Origin: a virus
Strand: one strand, 5' to 3'
DNA: 64,000 bases
IMG/VR virus record: IMGVR_UViG_3300006789_000016
Location: 1-64,000 of that record
In this document: positions 32,455 through 39,630 of the stretch, one piece after another
Layout: each line of letters opens with the position of its first letter
Position numbering within the stretch: position 1 is the stretch's first letter
Made by a program: the position numbers and the translations under genes
The notes under the pieces: model-generated
Told to the model about the DNA's origin: nothing
The model's database searches: none
What the model saw: the letters and a program-made list of their open reading frames with translations, nothing else

Positions 32455-32734
32455 ATGGAAAATAGGCGATATTGTAATCGCAAGAAAACTTATAACTGAA
32501 GATGGTACTTCTCAGGGCGATCATAATGCTTCTTTCCCTGCCCCCAATTACATTCATGCATGTAAGAGTGATCGAGGTGCTGTTGTGGGCATTCATGACG
32601 AAATACCAACTGTTCGTTTTCAAAAGACTAAAACTGCTACTATTGTCAGAGATGACGAAATAAAGTATATCGGATTTAACTCTAAAAATAAAGCGTCAGA
32701 TGCTTTCATGAACCCTTCATATAAAACAAAGTAA
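32441..32734 (+). CDS. Hypothetical SH3-like protein (97 aa), faint NifZ resemblance
   Basis: It overlaps the previous gene by 14 nt. WKIGDIVIARKLITEDGTSQGDH, ACKSDRGAVVGIHDEIPTVRF and TIVRDDEIKYIG read as a small all-beta barrel. The 'G D.V.A...I..DGT ... DRG.V..I......V.F' spacing recalls NifZ/SH3-type proteins, but this may be a general feature of such barrels. Confidence 0.55.
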   Translation: MRLSKWKIGDIVIARKLITEDGTSQGDHNASFPAPNYIHACKSDRGAVVGIHDEIPTVRFQKTKTATIVRDDEIKYIGFNSKNKASDAFMNPSYKTK

Positions 32735-32737
32735 AAT

Positions 32738-32956
32738 ATGAAACGAATAGCAATAGCTGACATTCTCCTAGAGTCTGGAGAGACAGAAGTATCTCTCGAC
32801 CTTAGAGAACACATGAATTCATTTGAAAAAGCAAATCCTGATAAAACTCTTCACCCCTCTACTCTTAAGTTAATCACACACCCTGTTTCTGATGGAAATT
32901 TTAGATTAATCTTATCTGTAGGCTATACACAGTATGGGGAAAAATATGTTAGGTAA
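32738..32956 (+). CDS. Hypothetical protein (72 aa)
   Basis: It starts 3 nt after the previous stop. Mixed helix and strand; ends in a beta-looking FRLILSVGYTQYGEKYVR. No family recognised. The 57 bases between this gene and 33014 hold no feature I can identify. Confidence 0.5.
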   Translation: MKRIAIADILLESGETEVSLDLREHMNSFEKANPDKTLHPSTLKLITHPVSDGNFRLILSVGYTQYGEKYVR

Positions 32957-33013
32957 ATTAAATTTAAACACAGATTTAGGACGAACAACTTATCCGCCGT
33001 CCCTGTATTATAA

Positions 33014-33283
33014 ATGAAAAAGAAACAAAAAGTAACCAAAACATATTATGTATTTACTAACAAAAACCAAACAAAGTTTATAGAAGAAATCAAAGACGAA
33101 TGGAATGACGATGTCTGTCCGTCCTATTTGCCAACAGAAGACATTCTTAAGGCCTACAGGGCAACCGCAAATGAACTCAAAGAAATAGGATGGCATTCAA
33201 ATGTTGGTAATATTAAAACAAATTGGCCAAGTTACAAACCAATGAAAATTAAATATACTCGTATAATTGAGGTGGAATATTAA
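33014..33283 (+). CDS. Hypothetical protein (89 aa)
   Basis: ATG 33014. The N-terminus is Lys-rich and strand-like (KKKQKVTKTYYVFTNK), the middle helical (EDILKAYRATANELKEIGW). It overlaps the thyX frame. No family recognised. Confidence 0.52.
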   Translation: MKKKQKVTKTYYVFTNKNQTKFIEEIKDEWNDDVCPSYLPTEDILKAYRATANELKEIGWHSNVGNIKTNWPSYKPMKIKYTRIIEVEY

Positions 33284-34154
33284 AATTAACATACTAGACG
33301 ATGGCTTTGTTCGTCTTGTTGACAGTATGGGGACAGATTCTTCTATAGTTAGGAGTGCTCGTGTTTCCTATGGTGACGGAACAAAGAGTAAAAGAGAAGA
33401 CGAAGGGCTAATTAGATACCTCATGCGTCATAAACACTTCTCTCCATTCGCCTCCTGTCAAGTTCAGCTTCATTTAAGACTTCCCATTTATGTACATAAC
33501 CAGCTGGTACGTCATGATCGAGTCCACTGGAATATGCTAAGTGGAAGATACTCTGTAATGCCAGATGAGAAGTGGATATGTCAGGAATGGAAAGGCCAAT
33601 CCGACCATAATAAACAAGTCGGAGACAAGGGTCTGGATGGCACTGTGACAACTGATCACCCCAAAGCTATAGCCCTGGGTCTAGAGCCAGAACAAGGCCT
33701 CCAAGAGGGCTTGCAGGACCTACAGAAAGCTGCTTATGAAGAGTCTCAAGAACACTACGAAGCTCTTCTAGAATTAGGAGCTAGTAGAGAAAAAGCGCGA
33801 TCAGTATTACCCATGGGGCAATATACTGAAGGCTATATGACTGCTAACCTTGGGGACCTTATGCTTATCCTCTCACAAAGAATGCATCCCCATGCTCAAG
33901 AAGAAACTCAAGAATATGCTAAGGCTATCTTTACTATTCTTTCAGATTTGTTTCCTGTTTCTATGCAAGCATTCGAAGACTACCAATTAAATTCTATTTC
34001 TTTAAGTGGTTATGAGATACAGTTGATTACAAGGGCCTTTAAAATAAGATATGAGGATGACATAGAGGGGCTTAAGAAAATAATGGACACGATGGGGTTT
34101 CCTAAAAACAAAAGAGAGCGGGGTGAGTTCCTGAAAAAGATGGAGTTAATATGA
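33267..34154 (+). CDS. thyX: Flavin-dependent thymidylate synthase ThyX
   Basis: 295 aa, a little longer than usual (220-250). DDGFVRLVDSMGTDSSIVRSARVSYG, LIRYLMRHKHFSPFASCQVQ, and the ThyX signature VRHDRVHWNMLSGRYS (RHRxxSxNxxSxRYS in the family) are present; EYAKAIFTIL and GYEIQLITRAF close the fold. It makes dTMP using FAD and folate. TTG 33267 is the first legal start, but it has no ribosome-binding site. GAGG at 33269-33272 points instead at an ATT (33279) that would give the expected N-terminus KINILDDG. It overlaps neighbours at both ends. Confidence 0.93.
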   Translation: MRWNIKINILDDGFVRLVDSMGTDSSIVRSARVSYGDGTKSKREDEGLIRYLMRHKHFSPFASCQVQLHLRLPIYVHNQLVRHDRVHWNMLSGRYSVMPDEKWICQEWKGQSDHNKQVGDKGLDGTVTTDHPKAIALGLEPEQGLQEGLQDLQKAAYEESQEHYEALLELGASREKARSVLPMGQYTEGYMTANLGDLMLILSQRMHPHAQEETQEYAKAIFTILSDLFPVSMQAFEDYQLNSISLSGYEIQLITRAFKIRYEDDIEGLKKIMDTMGFPKNKRERGEFLKKMELI

Positions 34155-34366
34155 CGACAAAACAGAAAAAGATTATTGACGAGGCTGTTTCTAGAGTAGC
34201 CTCTATGATTGTAGCTACCAATCATTGTGGACACGGATCTCTAGAGGATTTATCTTGTGCAATGTATTCTCTTCAGGATTATTTAGGAAATATAGATTGC
34301 AATGAAGAAGGCCTTACTCTTCCTGGCCAAGAAACACAATCAATTACAGATCTTTGGGAATATTAA
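34151..34366 (+). CDS. Hypothetical protein (71 aa)
   Basis: The ATGA overlap with thyX suggests coupled translation. A helical protein with two Cys/His near the middle (ATNHCGHGSLEDLSCAMYSL). No family recognised. Confidence 0.58.
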   Translation: MTTKQKKIIDEAVSRVASMIVATNHCGHGSLEDLSCAMYSLQDYLGNIDCNEEGLTLPGQETQSITDLWEY

Positions 34367-34367
34367 A

Positions 34368-34517
34368 ATGAACTGGTTAAGGGATAAGCTAGCAGAAATC
34401 CTACATAATTGTATTGCGCATCCACTCATGCCTTTCCTTCCTCGAAAGTGGGGTAATTTTCTCCATGATTGGACTCTAAAATTCTGGCCACCTTATCATG
34501 GAGACCATGATGAGTGA
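34368..34517 (+). CDS. Small hypothetical protein (49 aa), HNCIAHP-type
   Basis: ATG 34368, one base after the previous stop, rather than a start within the upstream gene. The sequence (EILHNCIAHPLMPFLPRKWG and FLHDWTLKF) has a compact conserved-looking pattern that I associate with small phage proteins of unknown role. Confidence 0.55.
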   Translation: MNWLRDKLAEILHNCIAHPLMPFLPRKWGNFLHDWTLKFWPPYHGDHDE

Positions 34518-34737
34518 TCCAGTCAATCATCCCGACCACTATAAAAAAGGTGGACTAGAATGCATAGATGTAATCGAGGGCCTGGGGCTTGGGTATCATT
34601 TAGGAAATGCCCTTAAATATATGTGGAGAGCAGGAGATAAAGACCCATCTAAATACGTAGAAGATTTAGAGAAATGTATTTGGTTTATACGGAGGCGCAT
34701 TGAGTATTACGAAAAAACGCATTCTAGTGATAGGTGA
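34510..34737 (+). CDS. DUF3310-type small phage protein
   Basis: 75 aa from ATG 34510 (GGAG 8 nt upstream). VNHPDHYKKGGLECIDVIEGL, LGNALKYMWRAGDK and VEDLEKCIWFIRRRIEYYE match the DUF3310 signature (NHP.HY..G..E.ID.I....F..GN..KY..R...K). Such proteins are widespread in phages and their role is unsettled. It overlaps the kinase gene by 38 nt. Confidence 0.85.
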   Translation: MSDPVNHPDHYKKGGLECIDVIEGLGLGYHLGNALKYMWRAGDKDPSKYVEDLEKCIWFIRRRIEYYEKTHSSDR

Positions 34738-35548
34738 TGGGATACAAGACACCTATCATACAGGAGATATCCTAGGTATTGCTAACGAAGACCCTGCATT
34801 AAAATTTAGACCAACAGGAATGGTAACAAAAAAGGGTGGAGCCGCATACTGTCAAGCACTTCTTCAATCGTTTCTGCCTGACTATGAGATAGAGCTATTC
34901 TTAACTAGCCATTCTCACATTCAACGCTTTGTTGATAACAAATACAAAAGAGTTGTTCTTACTGTAGATACAGAACCAGTAGAAAAGTATCCGTATGAGG
35001 TTATTGCAAATCATGCGTTGGAAAGATTTGTAAAGTCTTGGGACCCTAGTGTTCTTTATATATGGGACGACGACAGAACTCCATCTTTACCCTCTTGGGT
35101 TTTTCGACTTTCGGGACTAGATGCTCTTCCCGTTCGAGGAATTTATTTAGACTCTTCTAGGAAAAATACTTTGGGTTACCCTGTAGTTAGTTATAGAAAA
35201 GCCTCAGAAACTGAGAATATATTACCTCAGCAAAATGACCATCTTTTAATTACAACAAGTGCCTCCAAGGTAGAAATCATTAATGCATGGGCTCTAAATC
35301 CTTTCGCACGCAAAGGAACCTTAAGGCCTATCGATTACTTAGTTCCTAAATCAAATAAAATTGTCGACACATGTGGTGCAGGAGACACATTTTTCACTGC
35401 CTTCTGTGCAGCCAAAGAACAAGGAAAAGAGTTAGAAGAAGCTATTCATTATGCTATCAGTGCAGCCTCTTTGAGTATTGAACACAATGGCTGTTTCCTC
35501 CCATCCTTACAAGAAATAGAGGATAGACAATTAGAATATTATGGTTAA
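34700..35548 (+). CDS. PfkB-family kinase, HldE N-terminal-like (heptose-7-phosphate kinase type)
   Basis: 282 aa. It opens with RILVIGDGIQDTYHTGDILGIANEDPALKF, parallel to the HldE/RfaE kinase start (VLVVGDVMLDRYW...RISPEAPVPV), and has the catalytic DTCGAGDTFFTAFCAA of PfkB kinases (anion hole plus base Asp). HldE adds phosphate at C1 of heptose-7-phosphate. The usual fused cytidylyltransferase half is absent here but exists separately at 19692. The start is TTG with GGAGG close upstream. The next gene is a cupin sugar isomerase-like protein. Other sugar or nucleoside kinases of the PfkB family are possible. Confidence 0.8.
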   Translation: MSITKKRILVIGDGIQDTYHTGDILGIANEDPALKFRPTGMVTKKGGAAYCQALLQSFLPDYEIELFLTSHSHIQRFVDNKYKRVVLTVDTEPVEKYPYEVIANHALERFVKSWDPSVLYIWDDDRTPSLPSWVFRLSGLDALPVRGIYLDSSRKNTLGYPVVSYRKASETENILPQQNDHLLITTSASKVEIINAWALNPFARKGTLRPIDYLVPKSNKIVDTCGAGDTFFTAFCAAKEQGKELEEAIHYAISAASLSIEHNGCFLPSLQEIEDRQLEYYG

Positions 35549-35945
35549 AGTAGTTATGACAGATAAAAAAACAGACCCTTCATATGTTCAGCGCTTTGAA
35601 AAAACAAAAAATGTTCCCAAAAGATGGGGTTATGAATTATGGATAGCCAATTCCCACCTATATTGTGGAAAGCAATTAAACATATTCCCCCTATGTCAAA
35701 CCTCCTTGCATTTTCATGTAAATAAAACAGAACACATTTATGTTTCTTCAGGAACTATGACTCTTGAAGTAGCAAAAAAGGATGGTTCTGGCTTACAGAT
35801 TACAAGATTAAAACCAGGTGATTCAGTAATTGTCACTCCTGGACTAATGCATAGACTTAAAAATGAAAACAGTACTGAAGACCTAGTTCTTATGGAATTC
35901 AGCACACAACACTTTGATGAAGATAGTTATAGAGTACAAACATGA
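35541..35945 (+). CDS. Cupin, mannose-6-phosphate isomerase type II-like
   Basis: 134 aa; ATG 35541 overlaps the kinase stop, with a second ATG at 35556. PKRWGYELWIANSHLYCGKQLNI, SLHFHVNKTEHIYVSSGTMTLEV and LKPGDSVIVTPGLMHRL give the cupin metal-binding pattern (H.H...E; G...P....H). Such cupins isomerise or epimerise sugar phosphates or bind them. Adjacent to the HldE-like kinase, it may prepare its substrate. Precise reaction unknown. Confidence 0.78.
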   Translation: MVKVVMTDKKTDPSYVQRFEKTKNVPKRWGYELWIANSHLYCGKQLNIFPLCQTSLHFHVNKTEHIYVSSGTMTLEVAKKDGSGLQITRLKPGDSVIVTPGLMHRLKNENSTEDLVLMEFSTQHFDEDSYRVQT

Positions 35946-36415
35946 GAATTGCACAATTGCCACATGCAAGTGGCCTCAAGTTTCCCGAGAGAGGAGACGA
36001 ATACGCAGCTGGCTTAGATTTAAGAGCTGCACATCCAAACAAAACAGAAGTTCCTCAAGATCAAACAGACACATTAGTCTGGACTCTTAAACCAGGAGAA
36101 CGAAGACTTATTTCTACTGGTTTAATTGTAGAAGTACCTGCTGGAAACTATGGAAGAATTGCGCCGCGCTCTGGCCTCGCCCTCAAACAAGGCATTGACG
36201 TTATGGCCGGCGTTGTGGACTCTAGTTATCGAGGCGAGGTAGGCGTCGTCCTGGTTAATCTAGGACAAGATGAAGTAACGCTTAAGCATGGCGACCGCAT
36301 CGCACAATTAATTGTTACTCCTTATAGGAATGTGTCTATACAACCAGCAGAAATAAAAGCCCTAACTAAAACAAGTAGACAAGATGGCGGCTTTGGTTCT
36401 ACTGGCGTACAGTGA
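35942..36415 (+). CDS. dut: dUTP pyrophosphatase
   Basis: 157 aa, the family length. The five motifs are present: AAGLDLRAA, GRIAPRSGLA, GVVDSSYRGEVGVVLVNLG, GDRIAQLIV and the C-terminal RQDGGFGSTG. Hydrolyses dUTP to dUMP, limiting uracil in DNA and feeding ThyX. It overlaps both neighbours by 4 nt. Confidence 0.96.
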   Translation: MRIAQLPHASGLKFPERGDEYAAGLDLRAAHPNKTEVPQDQTDTLVWTLKPGERRLISTGLIVEVPAGNYGRIAPRSGLALKQGIDVMAGVVDSSYRGEVGVVLVNLGQDEVTLKHGDRIAQLIVTPYRNVSIQPAEIKALTKTSRQDGGFGSTGVQ

Positions 36416-36996
36416 TAATTGCAATCGTATTGATGGCGCTTGGACTCTCAATCCTAGGCTACCTACTCTTTCATGCTCAACGGTCAAACAATAAAGCAGA
36501 ACACATTATAAATAGTTATAAAAAACAGTTTGATATAAAGTCTCAAAATATTCAGCATCTGCTGAATGAAAATGAGACTTTGAATAACCATATATCTATT
36601 ATTAAGAATGTTCTTGCCAATATTGAAAAAGAAAAGACTGATTGGAAAAAACAAGAAGAGCACAAGATAAGAGCAGATGCACTAAAGAAGTCCAAGTCCA
36701 TCTTACGAGGGCAAGCTGTAGAACACCTAGCCCCTTTCCTTACTTCACATGACTTTAATCCAAAAGATATGCGATTTCTTGGTGACCCAGTAGATTATAT
36801 TATTTATGATGGCATGTCTGACCTCAAAGCTGGCAATAGAAATGATATAGAAAAGATTGTTTTTATGGATATTAAAACAGGCCAGTCCTCTTTGAATAAA
36901 ACACAAAGAAGAATTAGAGATGCTGTCAAGGCAGGCAAGGTAGAATTTATTACAGAAAGAATAGAAACGAAAAAATCAGGAGACAATAATGACTGA
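36412..36996 (+). CDS. Membrane-anchored Holliday junction resolvase-like endonuclease (Endonuc_Holl type)
   Basis: 194 aa, GTG start overlapping dut. N-terminal membrane helix (IIAIVLMALGLSILGYLLF), a coiled coil to about 85, then LRGQAVEHLAPFL, LGDPVDYIIYDG and IVFMDIKTGQSSLNKTQRRI. The order E...D...DxK is a PD-(D/E)XK core, in the arrangement of bacterial proteins related to archaeal Holliday junction resolvase. It may resolve branched DNA or process replication intermediates at the membrane. Confidence 0.8.
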   Translation: MIIAIVLMALGLSILGYLLFHAQRSNNKAEHIINSYKKQFDIKSQNIQHLLNENETLNNHISIIKNVLANIEKEKTDWKKQEEHKIRADALKKSKSILRGQAVEHLAPFLTSHDFNPKDMRFLGDPVDYIIYDGMSDLKAGNRNDIEKIVFMDIKTGQSSLNKTQRRIRDAVKAGKVEFITERIETKKSGDNND

Positions 36997-37552
36997 CCTT
37001 CCAAAACCAAAAGCACGACGACTTTATTTAACTAAACAAATAGACCAATCTTCAATAGCTCCATTAATTCAAAGTATTCTTGATATAAATGCTAATGATA
37101 AACATCTAATCAAGTTATATAAAATATATGGTCTTGATTACACACCCCAACCAATAGAACTCTATATAGATTCTTATGGTGGTACAGTCTATCAAGCCTT
37201 TGGTCTTATTAGTGTCATGGAACAGTCAAAAGTTCCTGTTCATACTATTGTCACAGGTGTCGCTATGTCTGGAGGGTTCATGATACTTATTCATGGGCAT
37301 AAGAGATTTGCATACAAACACTCTACCCCCATGTACCATCAAGTCTCTACAGCAAAATGGGGAACCATTAAAGAGATTGAAGAAAGTCTCGAGCAAAGCC
37401 AAAAGCTACAAAAACAAATGGAAGCTATGGTTAAAGCTAAAACCAAAATCCCCAAAGCTAAACTCAAAAAGATTTTTGAGAATAAGGCTGATTGGTATAT
37501 GACTTCTAAAGAAGCTCTTGAGTACAAAGTCATTGATGAGATCATTAAATGA
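36989..37552 (+). CDS. ClpP-like serine protease, copy 1
   Basis: 187 aa. YIDSYGGTVYQAF, the nucleophile motif GVAMSGGFM (Ser95), MYHQVS (His117) and the third-residue region KADWYMTSKEALEYKVIDEI (Asp) fit the ClpP/S14 triad. The N-terminus is not ClpP-like (acts without a recognisable propeptide). In phages such proteases can be head maturation enzymes, but this one lies among replication genes. It overlaps the endonuclease gene by 8 nt. Confidence 0.85.
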   Translation: MTDLPKPKARRLYLTKQIDQSSIAPLIQSILDINANDKHLIKLYKIYGLDYTPQPIELYIDSYGGTVYQAFGLISVMEQSKVPVHTIVTGVAMSGGFMILIHGHKRFAYKHSTPMYHQVSTAKWGTIKEIEESLEQSQKLQKQMEAMVKAKTKIPKAKLKKIFENKADWYMTSKEALEYKVIDEIIK

Positions 37553-37851
37553 TAAATGAAAACAAAACAGCTTTTACTATTGGTCACGAAAAGAATTACG
37601 ATGAAGTTCTTGAAAGAGAACCGACTGTTCAAAAAGTTGGAAGATATTTGGGCTACCCCGGAGGGTGGGTTTGGGAAAAGGCTGAAGATGCAAAAAGTTT
37701 TATAGACCAATCTTCTTTTTCATTCAGAGCTGCAGTTTATGAATTACGTCTTAGAAATGGAGTTGACGCAGACTTTTCAGCTGTACCAGGGGAAGACGGT
37801 GTATATAACTTACTCCATGATGCTGAAATAATTAAAAAAATAGAACTATGA
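37549..37851 (+). CDS. Hypothetical protein (100 aa)
   Basis: ATGA overlap with clpP-like copy 1. It contains VGRYLGYPGGWVWEKAEDAKSFI and a terminal helix; a compact alpha/beta look. No family recognised, though the overlap suggests co-expression with the protease. Confidence 0.6.
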   Translation: MINENKTAFTIGHEKNYDEVLEREPTVQKVGRYLGYPGGWVWEKAEDAKSFIDQSSFSFRAAVYELRLRNGVDADFSAVPGEDGVYNLLHDAEIIKKIEL

Positions 37852-38225
37852 AAAAAGAATTAGAGCAACAACTGCTTAGTGATTATCCTGATCTATTCTT
37901 TACTTTTGAAAATAGTCTTATCCTTAGCTATGGATTTAATTGTCAAGATGGTTGGTTCGATATTATCGACACTCTTTGTAAAAATATACAACATAGAGTC
38001 AAGTGGGTTAAGCCACCTATAAATCAACCCAAAGTTGTTCAAGTCAAAGAAAAATTTGGTGGTCTTCACTTTTATCTTGATGTCTGTTTAGACGAAGAAA
38101 TAAGAGGAATGATTGGATTTGCTGAAAGCTTTAGCCTCAAAATCTGTGAAAAGTGTGGCTCACCAGGTAAACGACGTCAAGGCGGATGGATTAAAACACT
38201 TTGCGACAAATGCCATAAAGTATAA
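37848..38225 (+). CDS. Zinc-ribbon hypothetical phage protein (125 aa)
   Basis: VQVKEKFGGLHFYLDV followed by ICEKCGSPGKRRQGGWIKTLCDKCHK, two CxxC pairs of a zinc ribbon. The 'KEKFG.L..Y' plus ribbon layout recurs in small phage and bacterial proteins of unknown function. It overlaps its predecessor by 4 nt. Confidence 0.7.
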   Translation: MKKELEQQLLSDYPDLFFTFENSLILSYGFNCQDGWFDIIDTLCKNIQHRVKWVKPPINQPKVVQVKEKFGGLHFYLDVCLDEEIRGMIGFAESFSLKICEKCGSPGKRRQGGWIKTLCDKCHKV

Positions 38226-38240
38226 AGGGAAATTAGAATA

Positions 38241-38456
38241 ATGAATACATATGTAACATATTTCGAAAGCGAATCAGGCGATAATTACTTGGTTCAATAC
38301 AAACGCGAAACACTCCCCGAGTCACCACAAGAATGGCTTAGCGTAATCCAAGAAACTTTAGATGATGAATATTTTGTTGCCGAACAAGATGATTTTTCAG
38401 GCCCCGGAATTATGGGCACTTGGGTTTACCCACAAGAAACAATTGAGATAGTTTAA
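38241..38456 (+). CDS. Hypothetical protein (71 aa)
   Basis: ATG 38241, with GGGAAATTAG before it. Acidic protein (DDEYFVAEQDDFSGPG). It shares one base with the start of the IMPDH-like gene. No family recognised. Confidence 0.58.
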   Translation: MNTYVTYFESESGDNYLVQYKRETLPESPQEWLSVIQETLDDEYFVAEQDDFSGPGIMGTWVYPQETIEIV

Positions 38457-39484
38457 TGAGCACTCTATGGAGAGATCCTCTCTTCACATATGATGATCTT
38501 TTACTTATTCCACAACATTCTTGTCTTTCAACCAGGAAAGAGGCCATAACTGAAACAGCTATAGGAGATACAAAACTTAATTTTCCTATGATTTCAGCTA
38601 ATATGGATACAGTCACTGGTGTAAGAATGGCTATCGCCATGTGGAAAGCAGGTGGATTAGGAATACTCCATCGTTTTTATCCTCCAGAGCAAGAGAACCG
38701 TAGACTATCCGATGTCCAACAACTAGTTGATAGGGGTGTCCCTAGAGAATATATCTACACTAGTATCGGTGTAGGTGGAAAAGAAATAGAGTGGGCCGAA
38801 AAGTTAGTAGAAGCAGGAGCAGGGGGTCTATGTTTAGATATAGCTCATGCACACTCTGAACTAACTGGATATGTTCTTAAGCAATTACAGCACCTTAGGC
38901 CACATATCACTATTATTGGAGGGAATGTAGCCACACCCGAAGGGGCTATCTTCTTGGCTCCATTGTGTGATGCAATTAAGGTCGGGATTGGACCCGGTTC
39001 TCGCTGCACAACTCGCTCAGTAACCGGACATGGCGTTCCCCAAGCATATGCCATCCATAGTATTAGACGAACACTTCCTAATAAACCAATCATTGCTGAT
39101 GGTGGACTTAAAACTTCTGGAGATATTGCAAAAGCGCTTGCTCTAGGAGCCACAGCAGTCATGAGCGGCTCTATGCTTGCTCCTTCTACAGAAGCAGAAG
39201 GAACTCACTATACAGGACAAGACGGAAGAACCTATAAGGTTTATAGAGGCATGGCCTCTAAGCAAGCAATGGAAAAGGCAGGACGACAACCACGTGCTGC
39301 CGAGGGTGTGTCTGCACCCGTGCTTGTCCGGGGAACAGTATCTGAATTAATGTCTGAATGGAAAGATGGCTTACAGAGTGCTTTGTCTTATTCTGGTTGC
39401 ATGAGCATTACAGAATTTAGAGAAGATGCAATTCTTTCTCTAATCACGCCTACAACATTAGTAGAAAATGGAGTTAGATTATGA
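38456..39484 (+). CDS. IMP dehydrogenase/GMP reductase family enzyme
   Basis: 342 aa. SANMDTVTG, GGNVATPEGA, the catalytic loop VGIGPGSRCTTR (Cys), IIADGGLKTSGDIAKALALGA and YRGMASKQAM are family hallmarks. No CBS pair is inserted, and the length equals GMP reductase. RAAEGVSAPVLVRGTV is compatible with either enzyme. It could make XMP for the guanine pool or turn GMP into IMP. ATGA-type overlap with the next small gene. Function between the two is open. Confidence 0.88.
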   Translation: MSTLWRDPLFTYDDLLLIPQHSCLSTRKEAITETAIGDTKLNFPMISANMDTVTGVRMAIAMWKAGGLGILHRFYPPEQENRRLSDVQQLVDRGVPREYIYTSIGVGGKEIEWAEKLVEAGAGGLCLDIAHAHSELTGYVLKQLQHLRPHITIIGGNVATPEGAIFLAPLCDAIKVGIGPGSRCTTRSVTGHGVPQAYAIHSIRRTLPNKPIIADGGLKTSGDIAKALALGATAVMSGSMLAPSTEAEGTHYTGQDGRTYKVYRGMASKQAMEKAGRQPRAAEGVSAPVLVRGTVSELMSEWKDGLQSALSYSGCMSITEFREDAILSLITPTTLVENGVRL

Positions 39485-39630
39485 ATAACTACAAAAGAAA
39501 GTTTCCGCGTTTAACCTGGGAACAAAAAGAAGCTATTAAAGAATATTTTGCTGACAAAGGCGATGTCATTTCTATATTAAAAGCAATACGAAAGAAGAAG
39601 GAAACAATTCCAGCTGATGAAACTAAGTAA
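39481..39630 (+). CDS. Small basic protein (49 aa)
   Basis: A 49-codon frame whose ATG overlaps the IMPDH-like stop and whose end overlaps the primase-helicase start by 14 nt. Lys/Arg-rich and helical (WEQKEAIKEYFADKGDVISI). The tight two-sided overlap supports it. Function unknown. Confidence 0.6.
   Translation: MNNYKRKFPRLTWEQKEAIKEYFADKGDVISILKAIRKKKETIPADETK

Noticed and set aside
32441-32734. NifZ to go with the NifU-like gene
   Set aside because: Only spacing of a few residues matches; the barrel-like pattern is common and no other nif gene is present, so it is not called NifZ.
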